Positions 6,634 through 15,179 of a DNA stretch of 37,556 nucleotides are shown here, piece after piece. Under the pieces are notes generated by a model. That model had not been told where the DNA came from, ran no database searches, and saw only the letters and a program-made list of their open reading frames with translations. Source of the DNA: Chloroflexota bacterium (GTDB taxonomy: Bacteria > Chloroflexota > Anaerolineae > Aggregatilineales > J027); assembly GCA_013112715.1 (NCBI GenBank), contig JABFGB010000038.1, positions 1-37,556 on the forward strand, given 5' to 3'. The stretch's first letter is position 1. Each line of letters starts with the position of its first letter. Both the position numbers and the translations under genes were made by a program.

Positions 6634-9621
6634 TCACGGCACAGTAAACGACGCCGCACTGGAATTATTGCTGGTTACAGGGTCGGGCAGACTGGATGAC
6701 GAAACACTGGCATCGCGGCTCACATATAGAGCAGCGCTCACCGTAGCACTAAACAAAACCCGTGTGATAGTCTGACCCGGATTCATCACGCCAATTGTCC
6801 AAAACCCAACACCGCCTACTCCTACCCCATTGGAGATTGTCGCATCGCCGAGAGTTAACGTTACGTCCGCTGCATACGGGCCATTATTTGTCACCGTCAA
6901 TGTAATCGTGACGAGTTCCCCCGGCACAGGATTCGGGTTGGTTACTGTAACCAATACCGCAATATCGGCTTGGGGTGGTGGCACGGTGAATGAGGCCGCA
7001 CTCGCATTATTGCTACTCACTGGGTCGGGCAGACTGGATGACATAACACTGGCGTCGCGGCTCACATATAGGTCGGGAGTCACGGTAGAGTTGTACAAAA
7101 CCCGTGTGATGGTTTGGCCCGGATTAAGGATGCCGAGATTCGCTACTGCCGCGCCGCCAACACCTACGCCATTAGAGATCATTGCGTCACCAAGCAATAA
7201 GGTCACATTCGCGGCGTTCGGGCCATTGTTCGTAACCGTCATGGAAATCGTGACGAGTTCCCCCGGTGCTGGATTGGCATTCGTTACTGTGACCGAGACG
7301 GCAATATCGGCCTGAAGTGGGTCACACGCATCGCCCGGCCCGTCACCATCCGTATCCGTTTGGTCAGGATTCCACGTCATCGGGCAGTTATCCATTGGGT
7401 CGTTTACGCCGTCGCCATCATCGTCGGGGTCGCAGACATCCCCAAGTCCGTCCTCATCCGAATCGTCTTGCGCGGGATTCGCTATGGTGGGGCAGTTATC
7501 CGTTGTGTCGCTCACGGTGTCGTTGTCGTCATCCGGGTCGCAAGCATCCCCAACCGGGTCTCCATCTGCGTTTGCTTGACTGGTGTTGGCAACTAACGGG
7601 CAGTTATCGCCTGCATCGCCAACCGTATCATTATCATCATCTGGGTCACACGCATCGCCGATGCCATCTTCGTCATTGTCACTCTGGTCGGGATTGGCAA
7701 GGAATGGGCAATTATCCCCTGTATCCGCCACCCCATCGTTATCATCATCCGTATCGCAGGCGTCGCCCGTCCCATCACGGTCAGCATCAGCCTGATCGGT
7801 ATTCGCCACCACCACGCAGTTATCGGAGGCATCCGGCACGGTATCATCATCGGCATCGGGGCAGCCCCCTGCTCGCGGTGAACCCACTACCAATGGACAG
7901 TTATCGGTCGCGTCGGCTACCGTATCATTATCATCATCCGGGTCACACGCATCGCCCAACCGATCACCATCCGTATCGGTTTGGCTGGCATTGGCAACCG
8001 TCGGGCAGTTGTCAAAATCTTGCCGTACCCCGTCGCCATCATCATCCGGGCAACCCGCCGCTGTGCCGGGCAACAAAGGACAATTGTCGCTGCTATCGAG
8101 TGTCAGGTCGTTGTCATCATCGGGGTCACACAAATCACCGAGGCTGTCAAGATCAGTGTCCACTTGATCCCGATTGGCGACAGCCGCGCAGTTATCTACC
8201 GCGTCTTCAATCGTATCGCCATCCGTATCGGAAATTGGGTTTTCGGTTGGTTCGGCGGGTTCAGTCACGTTAATCACAACTTCAACGGTCGTATCGGCCA
8301 AATCCTTCCGCAAAGCAATCGCCATCAGGGTATAGGTGGTGGTCTCCGGTGGGCAGACATCCATCGCGCTGTTTTCACCCACCGCCGCCCCATTTAAGAT
8401 GACCCCTTGGGCATCTGTCACCAACCACGTGAGCAGGGCACATTCACCACGCACGATCTCAGTCTTATCGGTGGAGAATTCAACCGTTGGGGATACAGGC
8501 GTCCATTCGGGTGGGGCTTGGATGCCATCAAAAGCATTCTTGGGATCATCGGGGTCGCCTAGTTCATTCGTCAACTGCTCGACAAATTGCGGCACATTCC
8601 CACTAGTGGGTTCAACATCGCCGATGTCGTCAGGGTCGCCCGAATAGCCCCCTTCATCATCCAGCGGAATTTGCACTTGGCCGCCCTCTGGCAACGGCAC
8701 ATTGCCATTGACCAAATCTACATTGCCGTCGAGACTGCTCACGGTCATGGATTGATTGTCTTTATCCACCGTGATAAACGCTGTACTGCCAATCTTCAAC
8801 TCGACATTGTTGATCTGCAAATTAGCCGTCTGTCCCGTTGGGCTTTGAATCAAGAGACCGGATGGCACGGCGTCACAGCGGGCTTCATCGTCCACGCGCA
8901 GGGTGAAGGATTGCATCGGAGCGCTATAGAGGTCTTGCGAATTCTCAATCAAGCGCAACTCGTCGGGGGTTTCACAATCCAATGTACCATCGGCGGCGTA
9001 GACCCAGCCACGTGAGGAGCGCAACCAAGCCCCATCCGCCCAACGCCCATAGATGAGCAGAGTGTCGTCTTGATCCAACACATCAAACACCGCAAAATTT
9101 TCACCGGGGCCAGCCCGCAAATTGAGATTGTGCCCGCTGCTGTTGGTGAAATGGCAGGTCGGCGTGTCGGCGGCAAGCTGAGTGGTCGTGGGGGTCACTT
9201 GTGCCCCGCCGAACACCAAAATCTGTACGGAATCATCGGCGTCCGGCAAATCGGCCTGCAGATTGAGCATCGCCACCCCCCATTCCTGCGAATCGGGGTT
9301 AATGGGGCGTGTAATCAGGGCGTCAATCGCGCTGACTGGGATAATATCACCGGGGGTCTCAAACGCGAGCGCATCATCATTGAGAGTGGCACTGATCGCG
9401 CTGTTGCCATAACATGCTTCATTACGGCCTACATCGAGACAGCGAGCCGCGATCAGCCGAAGCGCCTCTTCGACCATCGAATTGCACGCATCCGCCTGTT
9501 GGCTGGTCTGTGCAAAGGTGGTGTGACGTGATTCTTCAAAGGGGCTACTCACCAACAGCGCCCCAAAAATTACCACCAAAGCCGTGCCCAGCATCCATTT
9601 TGAAGTCCATTTTGGAAGCAT
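6634..9621 (-). CDS. Large secreted protein: SH3b, FecR-like, thrombospondin type 3 repeats, two DUF11 domains
   Basis: A 995-residue exported protein. Residues 1-38 look like a signal peptide or membrane anchor (basic start, hydrophobic LGTALVVIFGALLV). About 155-213 is an SH3b domain (LNLRAGPGENFAVFDVL, then GRWADGAWLRSS). About 240-325 resembles a FecR-type region, and 375-455 an Ig-like module. From about 462 to 767 there are nine DNC-type thrombospondin type 3 repeats with DxDxDGxGD acidic loops and paired Cys, typical of calcium binding. Two DUF11-like beta-sandwich domains (about 768-880 and 881-995) end the protein; their DNA units repeat at 342-base spacing and are very similar, indicating recent duplication. 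No LPXTG or C-terminal membrane anchor is present. I infer a calcium-stabilised surface or matrix protein. The start has only an A-rich, weak ribosome-binding site. Confidence 0.9.
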   Translation of the reverse strand: MLPKWTSKWMLGTALVVIFGALLVSSPFEESRHTTFAQTSQQADACNSMVEEALRLIAARCLDVGRNEACYGNSAISATLNDDALAFETPGDIIPVSAIDALITRPINPDSQEWGVAMLNLQADLPDADDSVQILVFGGAQVTPTTTQLAADTPTCHFTNSSGHNLNLRAGPGENFAVFDVLDQDDTLLIYGRWADGAWLRSSRGWVYAADGTLDCETPDELRLIENSQDLYSAPMQSFTLRVDDEARCDAVPSGLLIQSPTGQTANLQINNVELKIGSTAFITVDKDNQSMTVSSLDGNVDLVNGNVPLPEGGQVQIPLDDEGGYSGDPDDIGDVEPTSGNVPQFVEQLTNELGDPDDPKNAFDGIQAPPEWTPVSPTVEFSTDKTEIVRGECALLTWLVTDAQGVILNGAAVGENSAMDVCPPETTTYTLMAIALRKDLADTTVEVVINVTEPAEPTENPISDTDGDTIEDAVDNCAAVANRDQVDTDLDSLGDLCDPDDDNDLTLDSSDNCPLLPGTAAGCPDDDGDGVRQDFDNCPTVANASQTDTDGDRLGDACDPDDDNDTVADATDNCPLVVGSPRAGGCPDADDDTVPDASDNCVVVANTDQADADRDGTGDACDTDDDNDGVADTGDNCPFLANPDQSDNDEDGIGDACDPDDDNDTVGDAGDNCPLVANTSQANADGDPVGDACDPDDDNDTVSDTTDNCPTIANPAQDDSDEDGLGDVCDPDDDGDGVNDPMDNCPMTWNPDQTDTDGDGPGDACDPLQADIAVSVTVTNANPAPGELVTISMTVTNNGPNAANVTLLLGDAMISNGVGVGGAAVANLGILNPGQTITRVLYNSTVTPDLYVSRDASVMSSSLPDPVSSNNASAASFTVPPPQADIAVLVTVTNPNPVPGELVTITLTVTNNGPYAADVTLTLGDATISNGVGVGGVGFWTIGVMNPGQTITRVLFSATVSAALYVSRDASVSSSSLPDPVTSNNSSAASFTVP
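6640..7312 (-). repeat. Tandem DNA duplication encoding the two DUF11 domains
   Basis: Corresponding positions lie 342 bases apart (the shared GGGTCGGGCAGACTGGATGA occurs at 6680 and 7022). The flanking stretches for the domain ends and the DNA around AACCCGTGTGAT are nearly the same, consistent with an in-frame duplication of 114 codons. Confidence 0.75.
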
Positions 9622-9900
9622 CGGGTTTTTTCTTTCTATACTTCAGAATCTCCGACGATAAACATAGTCCTCAATATTTTAGTCGGTGTTGGCATCGTTG
9701 TGAGGTTTTCGTTGACAAGCGGTCTGGTCTATGCCACCTACTTTAAGTTTATCCCATGTTTGTCGCAATCACCGATTTTTTTACACGAATTTAGGAAACC
9801 GCTGTCTTCTATACGACCACTATACCCCATACTAAGGTTTGGCAACCTACCACGACTGAGGTACATTCGGCCCCACCTAATAAATTTCTTGGAGGCCTCT
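9622..9900. other. Divergent intergenic region
   Basis: It separates the leftward surface-protein gene from the rightward aminopeptidase. TTGACA occurs at about 9711 but without a convincing -10 box. An upstream extension of the aminopeptidase frame into this region is open but unlikely to be translated. Confidence 0.4.
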
Positions 9901-11007
9901 ATGTTCAATAGTTTTGCAGACCGGATGGCTCAGGTCATCGTAGATTACAGCACCAGAGTTCAGCCCAACGAAAAAGTTGCCATTCTCAGCAATCCAGCCG
10001 GCATTCCCCTCATCGAATCGGTTCATGATGCCGTGCTGCGAGCAGGCGGACACCCGATGGTACAGGTCAATCTGCCCTCCCTGACCGAGCGATTTTTGCG
10101 CCATGCCAATGATGCACAACTCGATTTTCTTGACCCACGTGCATTGCCCCTTTATGAGCAGGCCGATGTCTTGATCAATATCTATGCCCCCACCAACCCC
10201 AAGTCCTTATCGAATGCCGACCCTCAGAAACAAGCGCGTTCTCAGGCTGCGCAACGCCCCGTGGTTGACACCTACTTTCGGCGCTTTGGTCAGGGGTTAA
10301 TGCGATTTTGTGTCTGTGCTTGGCCGACGGAAAGTGGTGCTCAAGAAGCCGAAATGGGCGTCTATGAATATAGCCAATTTGTGCATGATGCGTGTGGCCT
10401 AAGTCAACCCGACCCCATCGCCTACTGGCAGGATTTCCGCGCCAAGCAGACCCAAATTGCCGAATGGCTCAAGGGGAAAAAACATGCCCGTGTCGTCGGC
10501 CCCGGTATTGACCTCTCCTTTGATTTTGCGGACCGGGTGTGGATTAGCTGTCACGGCGAATATAACTATCCGGACGGCGAGATTTTTACTGGCCCAATCG
10601 AAAGCACCGTCAAGGGTCATGTCGAATTCAGCTATCCCACCGTCTACGGCGGACACGAGGTGGATGGCGTCAAATTCACCTTCAAGGACGGGGTTGTGGT
10701 CGAGGCCAGCGCCGCGAAGAACGAAGAATACCTACTTAGTCAACTCAATTTGGATGAGGGCGCACGCCGCTTGGGTGAATTTGCCATTGGCACAAACTTC
10801 TTTATTCAAAAATTCACGGGCAACACCCTCTTTGATGAAAAAATCGGCGGCACGATTCACATGGCGGTTGGACGCAGCATTCCGCAGTCGCTTGGTGTCA
10901 ACATGAGCCAAATTCACTGGGATATGGTTCACGGGATGCAAGACGGCGGCGAAATTTATATTGATGGCGAACTAATCTACAAATCGGGTGAATTCCTGCT
11001 GACCTAA
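9901..11007 (+). CDS. M29-family metallo-aminopeptidase
   Basis: A 368-residue homologue of the thermophilic aminopeptidases AmpS/AmpT, which remove N-terminal residues using two divalent metals. Putative metal ligands are Glu227 (GEIFTGP), Glu293 (LGEFAIGTN), His320 (GGTIHMAVG), His339 and Asp341 (IHWDMV). The Tyr that usually follows the first His by seven residues is replaced by Ile327 (GRSIPQ). GGAGG five bases before the ATG at 9901 fixes the start; the longer in-frame opening at 9700 would add an implausible N-terminus. No signal peptide, so cytoplasmic. It stands alone, and probably recycles peptides. Activity is uncertain given the Tyr change. Confidence 0.9.
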   Translation: MFNSFADRMAQVIVDYSTRVQPNEKVAILSNPAGIPLIESVHDAVLRAGGHPMVQVNLPSLTERFLRHANDAQLDFLDPRALPLYEQADVLINIYAPTNPKSLSNADPQKQARSQAAQRPVVDTYFRRFGQGLMRFCVCAWPTESGAQEAEMGVYEYSQFVHDACGLSQPDPIAYWQDFRAKQTQIAEWLKGKKHARVVGPGIDLSFDFADRVWISCHGEYNYPDGEIFTGPIESTVKGHVEFSYPTVYGGHEVDGVKFTFKDGVVVEASAAKNEEYLLSQLNLDEGARRLGEFAIGTNFFIQKFTGNTLFDEKIGGTIHMAVGRSIPQSLGVNMSQIHWDMVHGMQDGGEIYIDGELIYKSGEFLLT

Positions 11008-11031
11008 TCATTAAACATCACATTTAAGCCT

Positions 11032-11080
11032 TTGGGATGGGGTCAACCGTTTGTCGAATTTAAGCTCCGCCCCATCCCAA
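11032..11080. terminator. Hairpin between convergent genes
   Basis: TTGGGATGGGG (11032-11042) and CCCCATCCCAA (11070-11080) are a perfect 11-bp inverted repeat with a 27-base loop. The right arm lies inside the last codons of the leftward gene. There is no T-run, so termination is likely but not certain. Confidence 0.45.
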
Positions 11081-11480
11081 GAAGCGGAAGAGCATATAAC
11101 ACCAGAAACCCGGTATTAAACACTGCATGTTCCACAAACCCCGTCGCCACCGAAAATCCACTGTCCACCGCATACCACACCCCGATAGACACAACGAGGA
11201 TTTGCCATGTGCCACGCGGGTCGGTCTGAAAATGACGGCGCATGATCGCCAGCAATGTCACCATCCACCCGATCATCACTGCGCCCAACACGCCATATAC
11301 CAATTGGATGAACTCAGGATTATTCTCGCCTACGTGCCGCACCTGCTTCGAGTCGCCAAAAAACAGCAGATTGAACAACCCGTGCATCGTTTGGGGCATC
11401 AGCATCAACCCCGCCGCATAGACCATTACCCCAATCGTGACCACGACCAACCACCCCCGCCAAAACCGTATGGTGTGCAT
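11043..11480 (-). CDS. Small four-helix membrane protein of unknown function
   Basis: A 145-residue protein with four hydrophobic helices at about 10-28, 57-79, 91-114 and 119-136. Short loops contain FGDSKQVRHVGENNPEF between helices 1 and 2 and RRHFQTDPRGTW between 2 and 3. The spacing resembles small DUF4345-like integral membrane proteins, but I cannot assign it firmly. The start is well supported by GGAGG six bases before the ATG. It is a single gene between an aminopeptidase and the DUF4058 operon, convergent with the former, with a shared hairpin at the 3' end. Confidence 0.75.
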   Translation of the reverse strand: MHTIRFWRGWLVVVTIGVMVYAAGLMLMPQTMHGLFNLLFFGDSKQVRHVGENNPEFIQLVYGVLGAVMIGWMVTLLAIMRRHFQTDPRGTWQILVVSIGVWYAVDSGFSVATGFVEHAVFNTGFLVLYALPLLGMGRSLNSTNG

Positions 11481-11531
11481 GTCTGCCCTCCGATATTTTT
11501 ATCTACACAACCTCACGCTACTCCCCCACCC

Positions 11532-11570
11532 ACTGCCAATCGCAGACTTGCGACTGCCAAACACTGCCAA
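11532..11570 (+). repeat. Three helically phased ACTGCCAA direct repeats
   Basis: ACTGCCAA occurs at 11532, 11553 and 11563, offsets of 21 and 10 bases, so all lie on one face of the helix. A small palindrome (TCGCA-N4-TGCGA) sits between the first two. It lies upstream of the DUF4058 operon and may be an activator or repressor site. Confidence 0.4.
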
Positions 11571-11629
11571 AGGACAAATTCCATGCTAAAGTATTAGGGG
11601 CTGTAGGACGTTTACACGGAGTTGGTTAG

Positions 11630-12373
11630 ATGCTCGACCCAATCTTTCCCGGCATGGATCCATTTATCGAAAATCAGCGCTGGCCGGAATTTCACGAGGC
11701 GATGATTATTTACCTACGGGATAAATTGGTGCGCCTGTTGATGCCGAATTACGTGGTCTTTGCCGAGAAGTACATCCAACTTTCCCGCCCCGATATTTCT
11801 ATATGGAAAGGCCGCTTGGATGAAGCGGAAGCCCTCGAACAATCCCATCTGAAAATCGCTGAGGCCACCCGATTGCACACTGCCACCCTGCCCGATGAAG
11901 AAGAACAGTCGCGCATTGAGATTTACGACACCACTGGGAAACTAATCTCGGTCATCGAAATGATTTCCCCAGCCAATAAAACGCGCAATCGCAGCGAATA
12001 CCTAAAAAGCCGCCGTCGCATCCTGTTATCCGATGCCCATCTGATTGAAATAGACCTAACGCGCAAGGGCCGCCGGATTGAAGCCAATCTGCCCGAAGAA
12101 GGCTATAACATCTTCATTGCCCGTGCCCAAACGGATGGGCCACATTATGGCGAGATGTATGAAATCGGCCTGCGTGACCCCCTCCCCGTGATTCCTCTGC
12201 CTTTAGATACTGGCGATATTCCATTGGATTTGCCTAGCCTATTCAAACAGGCCTACATCAATGGTGGGTATCGCCTCTATTTGGATTATGCTCGCCCCCC
12301 TGCTGTGCCATTTTCTGAAGCGGATGCCGCGTGGGTCGGCCAGCTTCTAAAAGAAGCCCATTTGGTGAAATAG
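11630..12373 (+). CDS. DUF4058-family protein, copy 1
   Basis: A 247-residue cytoplasmic protein with the DUF4058 hallmarks: N-terminal PIFPGMDPFIE, RPDISIW, IEIYDTTGKLISVIEMISPANK, HLIEIDLTRKGRR and C-terminal PVIPLPLDTGDIPLDLP. The pattern of an acidic residue, VIE and SPANK resembles a restriction-endonuclease-like core, but that is my inference and the family has no established function. GGAG eight bases before the ATG supports the start. It heads an apparent three-gene operon: copy 2 begins 11 bases after its stop, and a phosphodiesterase overlaps copy 2. Confidence 0.85.
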   Translation: MLDPIFPGMDPFIENQRWPEFHEAMIIYLRDKLVRLLMPNYVVFAEKYIQLSRPDISIWKGRLDEAEALEQSHLKIAEATRLHTATLPDEEEQSRIEIYDTTGKLISVIEMISPANKTRNRSEYLKSRRRILLSDAHLIEIDLTRKGRRIEANLPEEGYNIFIARAQTDGPHYGEMYEIGLRDPLPVIPLPLDTGDIPLDLPSLFKQAYINGGYRLYLDYARPPAVPFSEADAAWVGQLLKEAHLVK

Positions 12374-12384
12374 GATGGATTGAC

Positions 12385-13137
12385 ATGATACTTGAGCCAA
12401 TCTTTCCCGGCATGGATCCATTTATCGAAGACCCCGACTGGTGGCCCGATTTCCAGAATGAGATGATTACGCGCATTCGGGGAGCACTGGCCTATCTGCT
12501 GGTGCCGCGCTATACGGTGGTATCCGAGACCTACATTCACATGTACGTCCGGCCCGATGTCTCAATTTTGCGAGGTCGGCCCGACACAGAACCTCTCCAT
12601 ATCTCAAATGTACAGGTTGCCGAAGCGACCCGCTTCATCACACCCGCCATTTCGAACCCCGACGAACCCTTACACGTTGAAATCATTGACGAGTTCGGAC
12701 AGCTTACGACAGTGATCGAACTTCTATCGCCCTCAAACAAACTCAAACATCAAGACCGCTATCTTGCCAATCGGGATCGCATCTTGAACTCAGATGCTGT
12801 CCATCTGGTCGAAATTGACCTGCTGCGTGGTGGCAAACGCATGGAACCCAATTTGCCAATCGAGGGGTATGTCATTCTGGTAGCTCGCGCTCGTAAAAAT
12901 GCCCCTCATCAAGGTGAGCTTTATGAAATCGGCCTGCGTGATCCTCTGCCTGTGATTCCCGTGCCCCTTCGCCCCGACGATGCGGATGTGCCATTAGAGC
13001 TACCACGCCTCTTCCGCGAAGCCTATATTCACGCGCTCTACCGTTTCCAACTCGATTACACTCGCCCCCCTGCCGTGCCATTTTCTGAAGCGGATGCCGC
13101 GTGGGTGGCCCAACTCTTAAAGGAAGCCAATGTCTAA
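12385..13137 (+). CDS. DUF4058-family protein, copy 2
   Basis: A 250-residue paralogue of the preceding gene, sharing PIFPGMDPFIE, RPDVSILRGR, VIELLSPSNK, HLVEIDLLRGGKR and RPPAVPFSEADAAWV. The AGGA site overlaps the stop codon of copy 1, nine bases before the ATG at 12385, so I chose that start over an upstream opening. Thirty-three bases near the 5' end (12397-12429) are identical to copy 1 (11639-11671), and about 50 near the 3' end are almost identical, while the middle has diverged. Function unknown. The last eight bases overlap the phosphodiesterase gene. Confidence 0.85.
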   Translation: MILEPIFPGMDPFIEDPDWWPDFQNEMITRIRGALAYLLVPRYTVVSETYIHMYVRPDVSILRGRPDTEPLHISNVQVAEATRFITPAISNPDEPLHVEIIDEFGQLTTVIELLSPSNKLKHQDRYLANRDRILNSDAVHLVEIDLLRGGKRMEPNLPIEGYVILVARARKNAPHQGELYEIGLRDPLPVIPVPLRPDDADVPLELPRLFREAYIHALYRFQLDYTRPPAVPFSEADAAWVAQLLKEANV

Positions 13138-13840
13138 GAAGTCTTTTGTGGTGGGGCATCGCGGGGCCAGCGGTCTCGCCCCCGAAAATACCCTGCCTGC
13201 GCTTGAGGTCGGGATTGCTGCCGGAGCGAATTTGGTCGAGGTGGATGTCCAGCGCACCACCGACGGCGTGTTAATCGTCTTCCATGATGACAATTTGGAG
13301 CGACTGACCAACGGCAAAGGCGTCATGGCCCAGAAATCACTGGCAAAACTCAAGGCACTGGACGCGGGTTCACATTTTTCGCCTCAATTTGCCGGAACAA
13401 CCCTGCCAACCCTTGATGAAGCCCTTGCGCTGGTGATGAGCAAAGGCAAACATCTGGTCATCGAGGCCAAATCACCCGCCGACTTCCCCGGCATGGAAAC
13501 ACAACTGCTCGACACCATCCGCCAGCATAGCGCCGAAAAGAACGTAACCGTCATCTCCTTTGACCACGCATGGCTGAAAAATTTCAAAACCCTTGCGCCC
13601 CATATCCCTGTCGGCCCGATTGACATGTACCCCACACCCGCCCTACTGACTGAGCGATGGGCCGAAATCATAGACGTTTATTGGGTATCGCTCGTCGTGC
13701 GTCCACTCATCACCCACCGCCTCCGCAAAATGGGTTATGAGGTTTGGGTGTGGACGGTCAACCACGCATGGCAAATGCGCCTGATGCGTTGGCTTGGCGT
13801 AACGGGCATCACCAGCGACTATCCCAACCGCTGGCGCTAA
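13130..13840 (+). CDS. Glycerophosphodiester phosphodiesterase
   Basis: A 236-residue GDPD-family TIM barrel predicted to hydrolyse glycerophosphodiesters to glycerol 3-phosphate and an alcohol. It carries His10-Arg11 in GHRGASGLAPENT, the metal ligands Glu37 and Asp39 in LVEVDVQRT, the catalytic His52 in VFHDD and Glu112 in IEAKSP, and ends with VWTVN and GITSDYP. No signal peptide, so it resembles the cytoplasmic UgpQ type. The ATG lies within the last codons of the DUF4058 gene (eight-base overlap), indicating translational coupling. No glycerol-phosphate transporter is nearby. Confidence 0.92.
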   Translation: MSKKSFVVGHRGASGLAPENTLPALEVGIAAGANLVEVDVQRTTDGVLIVFHDDNLERLTNGKGVMAQKSLAKLKALDAGSHFSPQFAGTTLPTLDEALALVMSKGKHLVIEAKSPADFPGMETQLLDTIRQHSAEKNVTVISFDHAWLKNFKTLAPHIPVGPIDMYPTPALLTERWAEIIDVYWVSLVVRPLITHRLRKMGYEVWVWTVNHAWQMRLMRWLGVTGITSDYPNRWR

Positions 13841-13863
13841 AATCACATTTTTGCGTCATCCTG

Positions 13864-13900
13864 CTCCCCTCCCTAACACTTTGGGGTGGAGGTGGGGATT
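13864..13900. repeat. C-rich/G-rich palindromic intergenic element, copy A
   Basis: CTCCCCTCCCTAACACTTTG followed by GGGTGGAGGTGGGGATT: a C-rich arm, a short A/T-containing core and a G-rich arm that can fold back. It lies downstream of the phosphodiesterase gene. Related copies are at 15687, 21358, 25602 and 26672. Confidence 0.6.
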
Positions 13901-13946
13901 AGTTTCACCCGTTCATTTGTTGCATCACTGTGAACGTCAGTAACAA

Positions 13947-15080
13947 ATGCGAAAGATAATCTCAGGCGGCTTATTACTATTTGGTGTGCTAATTTTCATG
14001 CTCAACATGCTTTTGGCATATTTTGGGTATGCCTCACCTAGACATTGGTTACTACTCTATGAAGTCCCATCTGGTAGAACTGGAAAAATGACGCTGCATC
14101 TAAATATGAGTGGGGTTGAAGATCAACAACTCAAGTTTGAGGGTGATGGAGTCTATACACCAGTTCTTTCTCCTGACCAACGTCAACTTGCGTGGGCAGC
14201 GATCTCTAAATCCGATGGTCGTAGCCGGATATACTTTGCGCCAGTTGTAGGAGTTGTTTCGCACCGTGCTACCAAATGGGTGCAATACGATGAACAATAT
14301 CCAGCTTGGTCAAAAGACGGCCAATGGATCTATTTTATTAGTTGGGGAATTTACCGTGTTTCCTTGGAGAGTGGAATTCCTGAGTTGGTAGTCCAACCCA
14401 CAGATCCAAATGCCTATATTTCAGCCTTTAGTTTATCTCCCAATAATAAACAGATTGCTTTTATCCAATCGGGGAACAACGCAAGTTATCGAACCATTGG
14501 TATTTGGCAATCGAATGGTACCTTGATGCGACCAATCTTGGAAAACGGGTATGAAATTGACTCTATTTTGAATTGGTCGGCGGACGGAAGTTCAATATTG
14601 TTTTCGGCCATGCAATCACTAACGACTGACGCACAGATTTATCGTTTTTGGCCCGAATCCCAACATTTGGAATTAGTGGAGGAGTTAAATGCTGCTGAAG
14701 AATCTTTTCAAAAATGGTCGCCAGATGAGAATTGGATTGTTTATATTGACGGCAATATGGGAAATCGGTATCTGATTCGAAAACAACGTATAACTGGAAA
14801 AACGGAGAGGCTTACCTCTAGCTTTGACCAGATATGGGAGGTGGTTTGGTCACAGGATAATCAATGGATCGCATTTTCAGCGAGTGGAACTCATGGCGGT
14901 CTTTATGTAATGCGCTCAAATGGGGAAAATATGCAACGTGTAGCCCCAAACGGTGTTGCTGACGTTTTTTGGTTTTCCTCTAACTACCAGACGACTGAAC
15001 CAACCCTATTCTCGTTCACGTGCGGAATCATTTCCACCATTTCGGGTATGATATTCTTGCGATTCCCCAAGAGGTGCTAA
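13947..15080 (+). CDS. Membrane-anchored TolB-like beta-propeller protein
   Basis: A 377-residue protein with an N-terminal membrane anchor or signal (about residues 6-27, ISGGLLLFGVLIFMLNMLL) and a hydrophobic segment near the C-terminus (about 355-372). Between them are WD40-like/PD40 repeats: LSPDQRQLAWAA, WSKDGQWIYFIS, LSPNNKQIAFIQ, WSADGSSILFSA, WSPDENWIVYID and WSQDNQWIAFSA, six blades of a TolB-type propeller. It is probably exposed outside the membrane. The start has no good Shine-Dalgarno site. Base composition is visibly more AT-rich than that of its neighbours, hinting at separate acquisition. It lacks Pal or transport partners nearby, so it is not TolB itself. Confidence 0.8.
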   Translation: MRKIISGGLLLFGVLIFMLNMLLAYFGYASPRHWLLLYEVPSGRTGKMTLHLNMSGVEDQQLKFEGDGVYTPVLSPDQRQLAWAAISKSDGRSRIYFAPVVGVVSHRATKWVQYDEQYPAWSKDGQWIYFISWGIYRVSLESGIPELVVQPTDPNAYISAFSLSPNNKQIAFIQSGNNASYRTIGIWQSNGTLMRPILENGYEIDSILNWSADGSSILFSAMQSLTTDAQIYRFWPESQHLELVEELNAAEESFQKWSPDENWIVYIDGNMGNRYLIRKQRITGKTERLTSSFDQIWEVVWSQDNQWIAFSASGTHGGLYVMRSNGENMQRVAPNGVADVFWFSSNYQTTEPTLFSFTCGIISTISGMIFLRFPKRC

Positions 15081-15179
15081 GGTTCACGGCTTTCATGCAC
15101 CCATTTGCACCTATTCACCAAATTCCTCCAACCTGCCCTACAATAGAAGTATCATTCAGTAGCGCTTAGGGGATAACCC

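Noticed and set aside
7317..8273. 318-codon frame opposite the thrombospondin repeats
   Set aside because: Its His/Arg/Pro-rich composition is the mirror of the Asp-rich repeats of the real gene on the minus strand.
9711..9740. TTGACA upstream of the aminopeptidase
   Set aside because: No acceptable -10 box at a usable distance.
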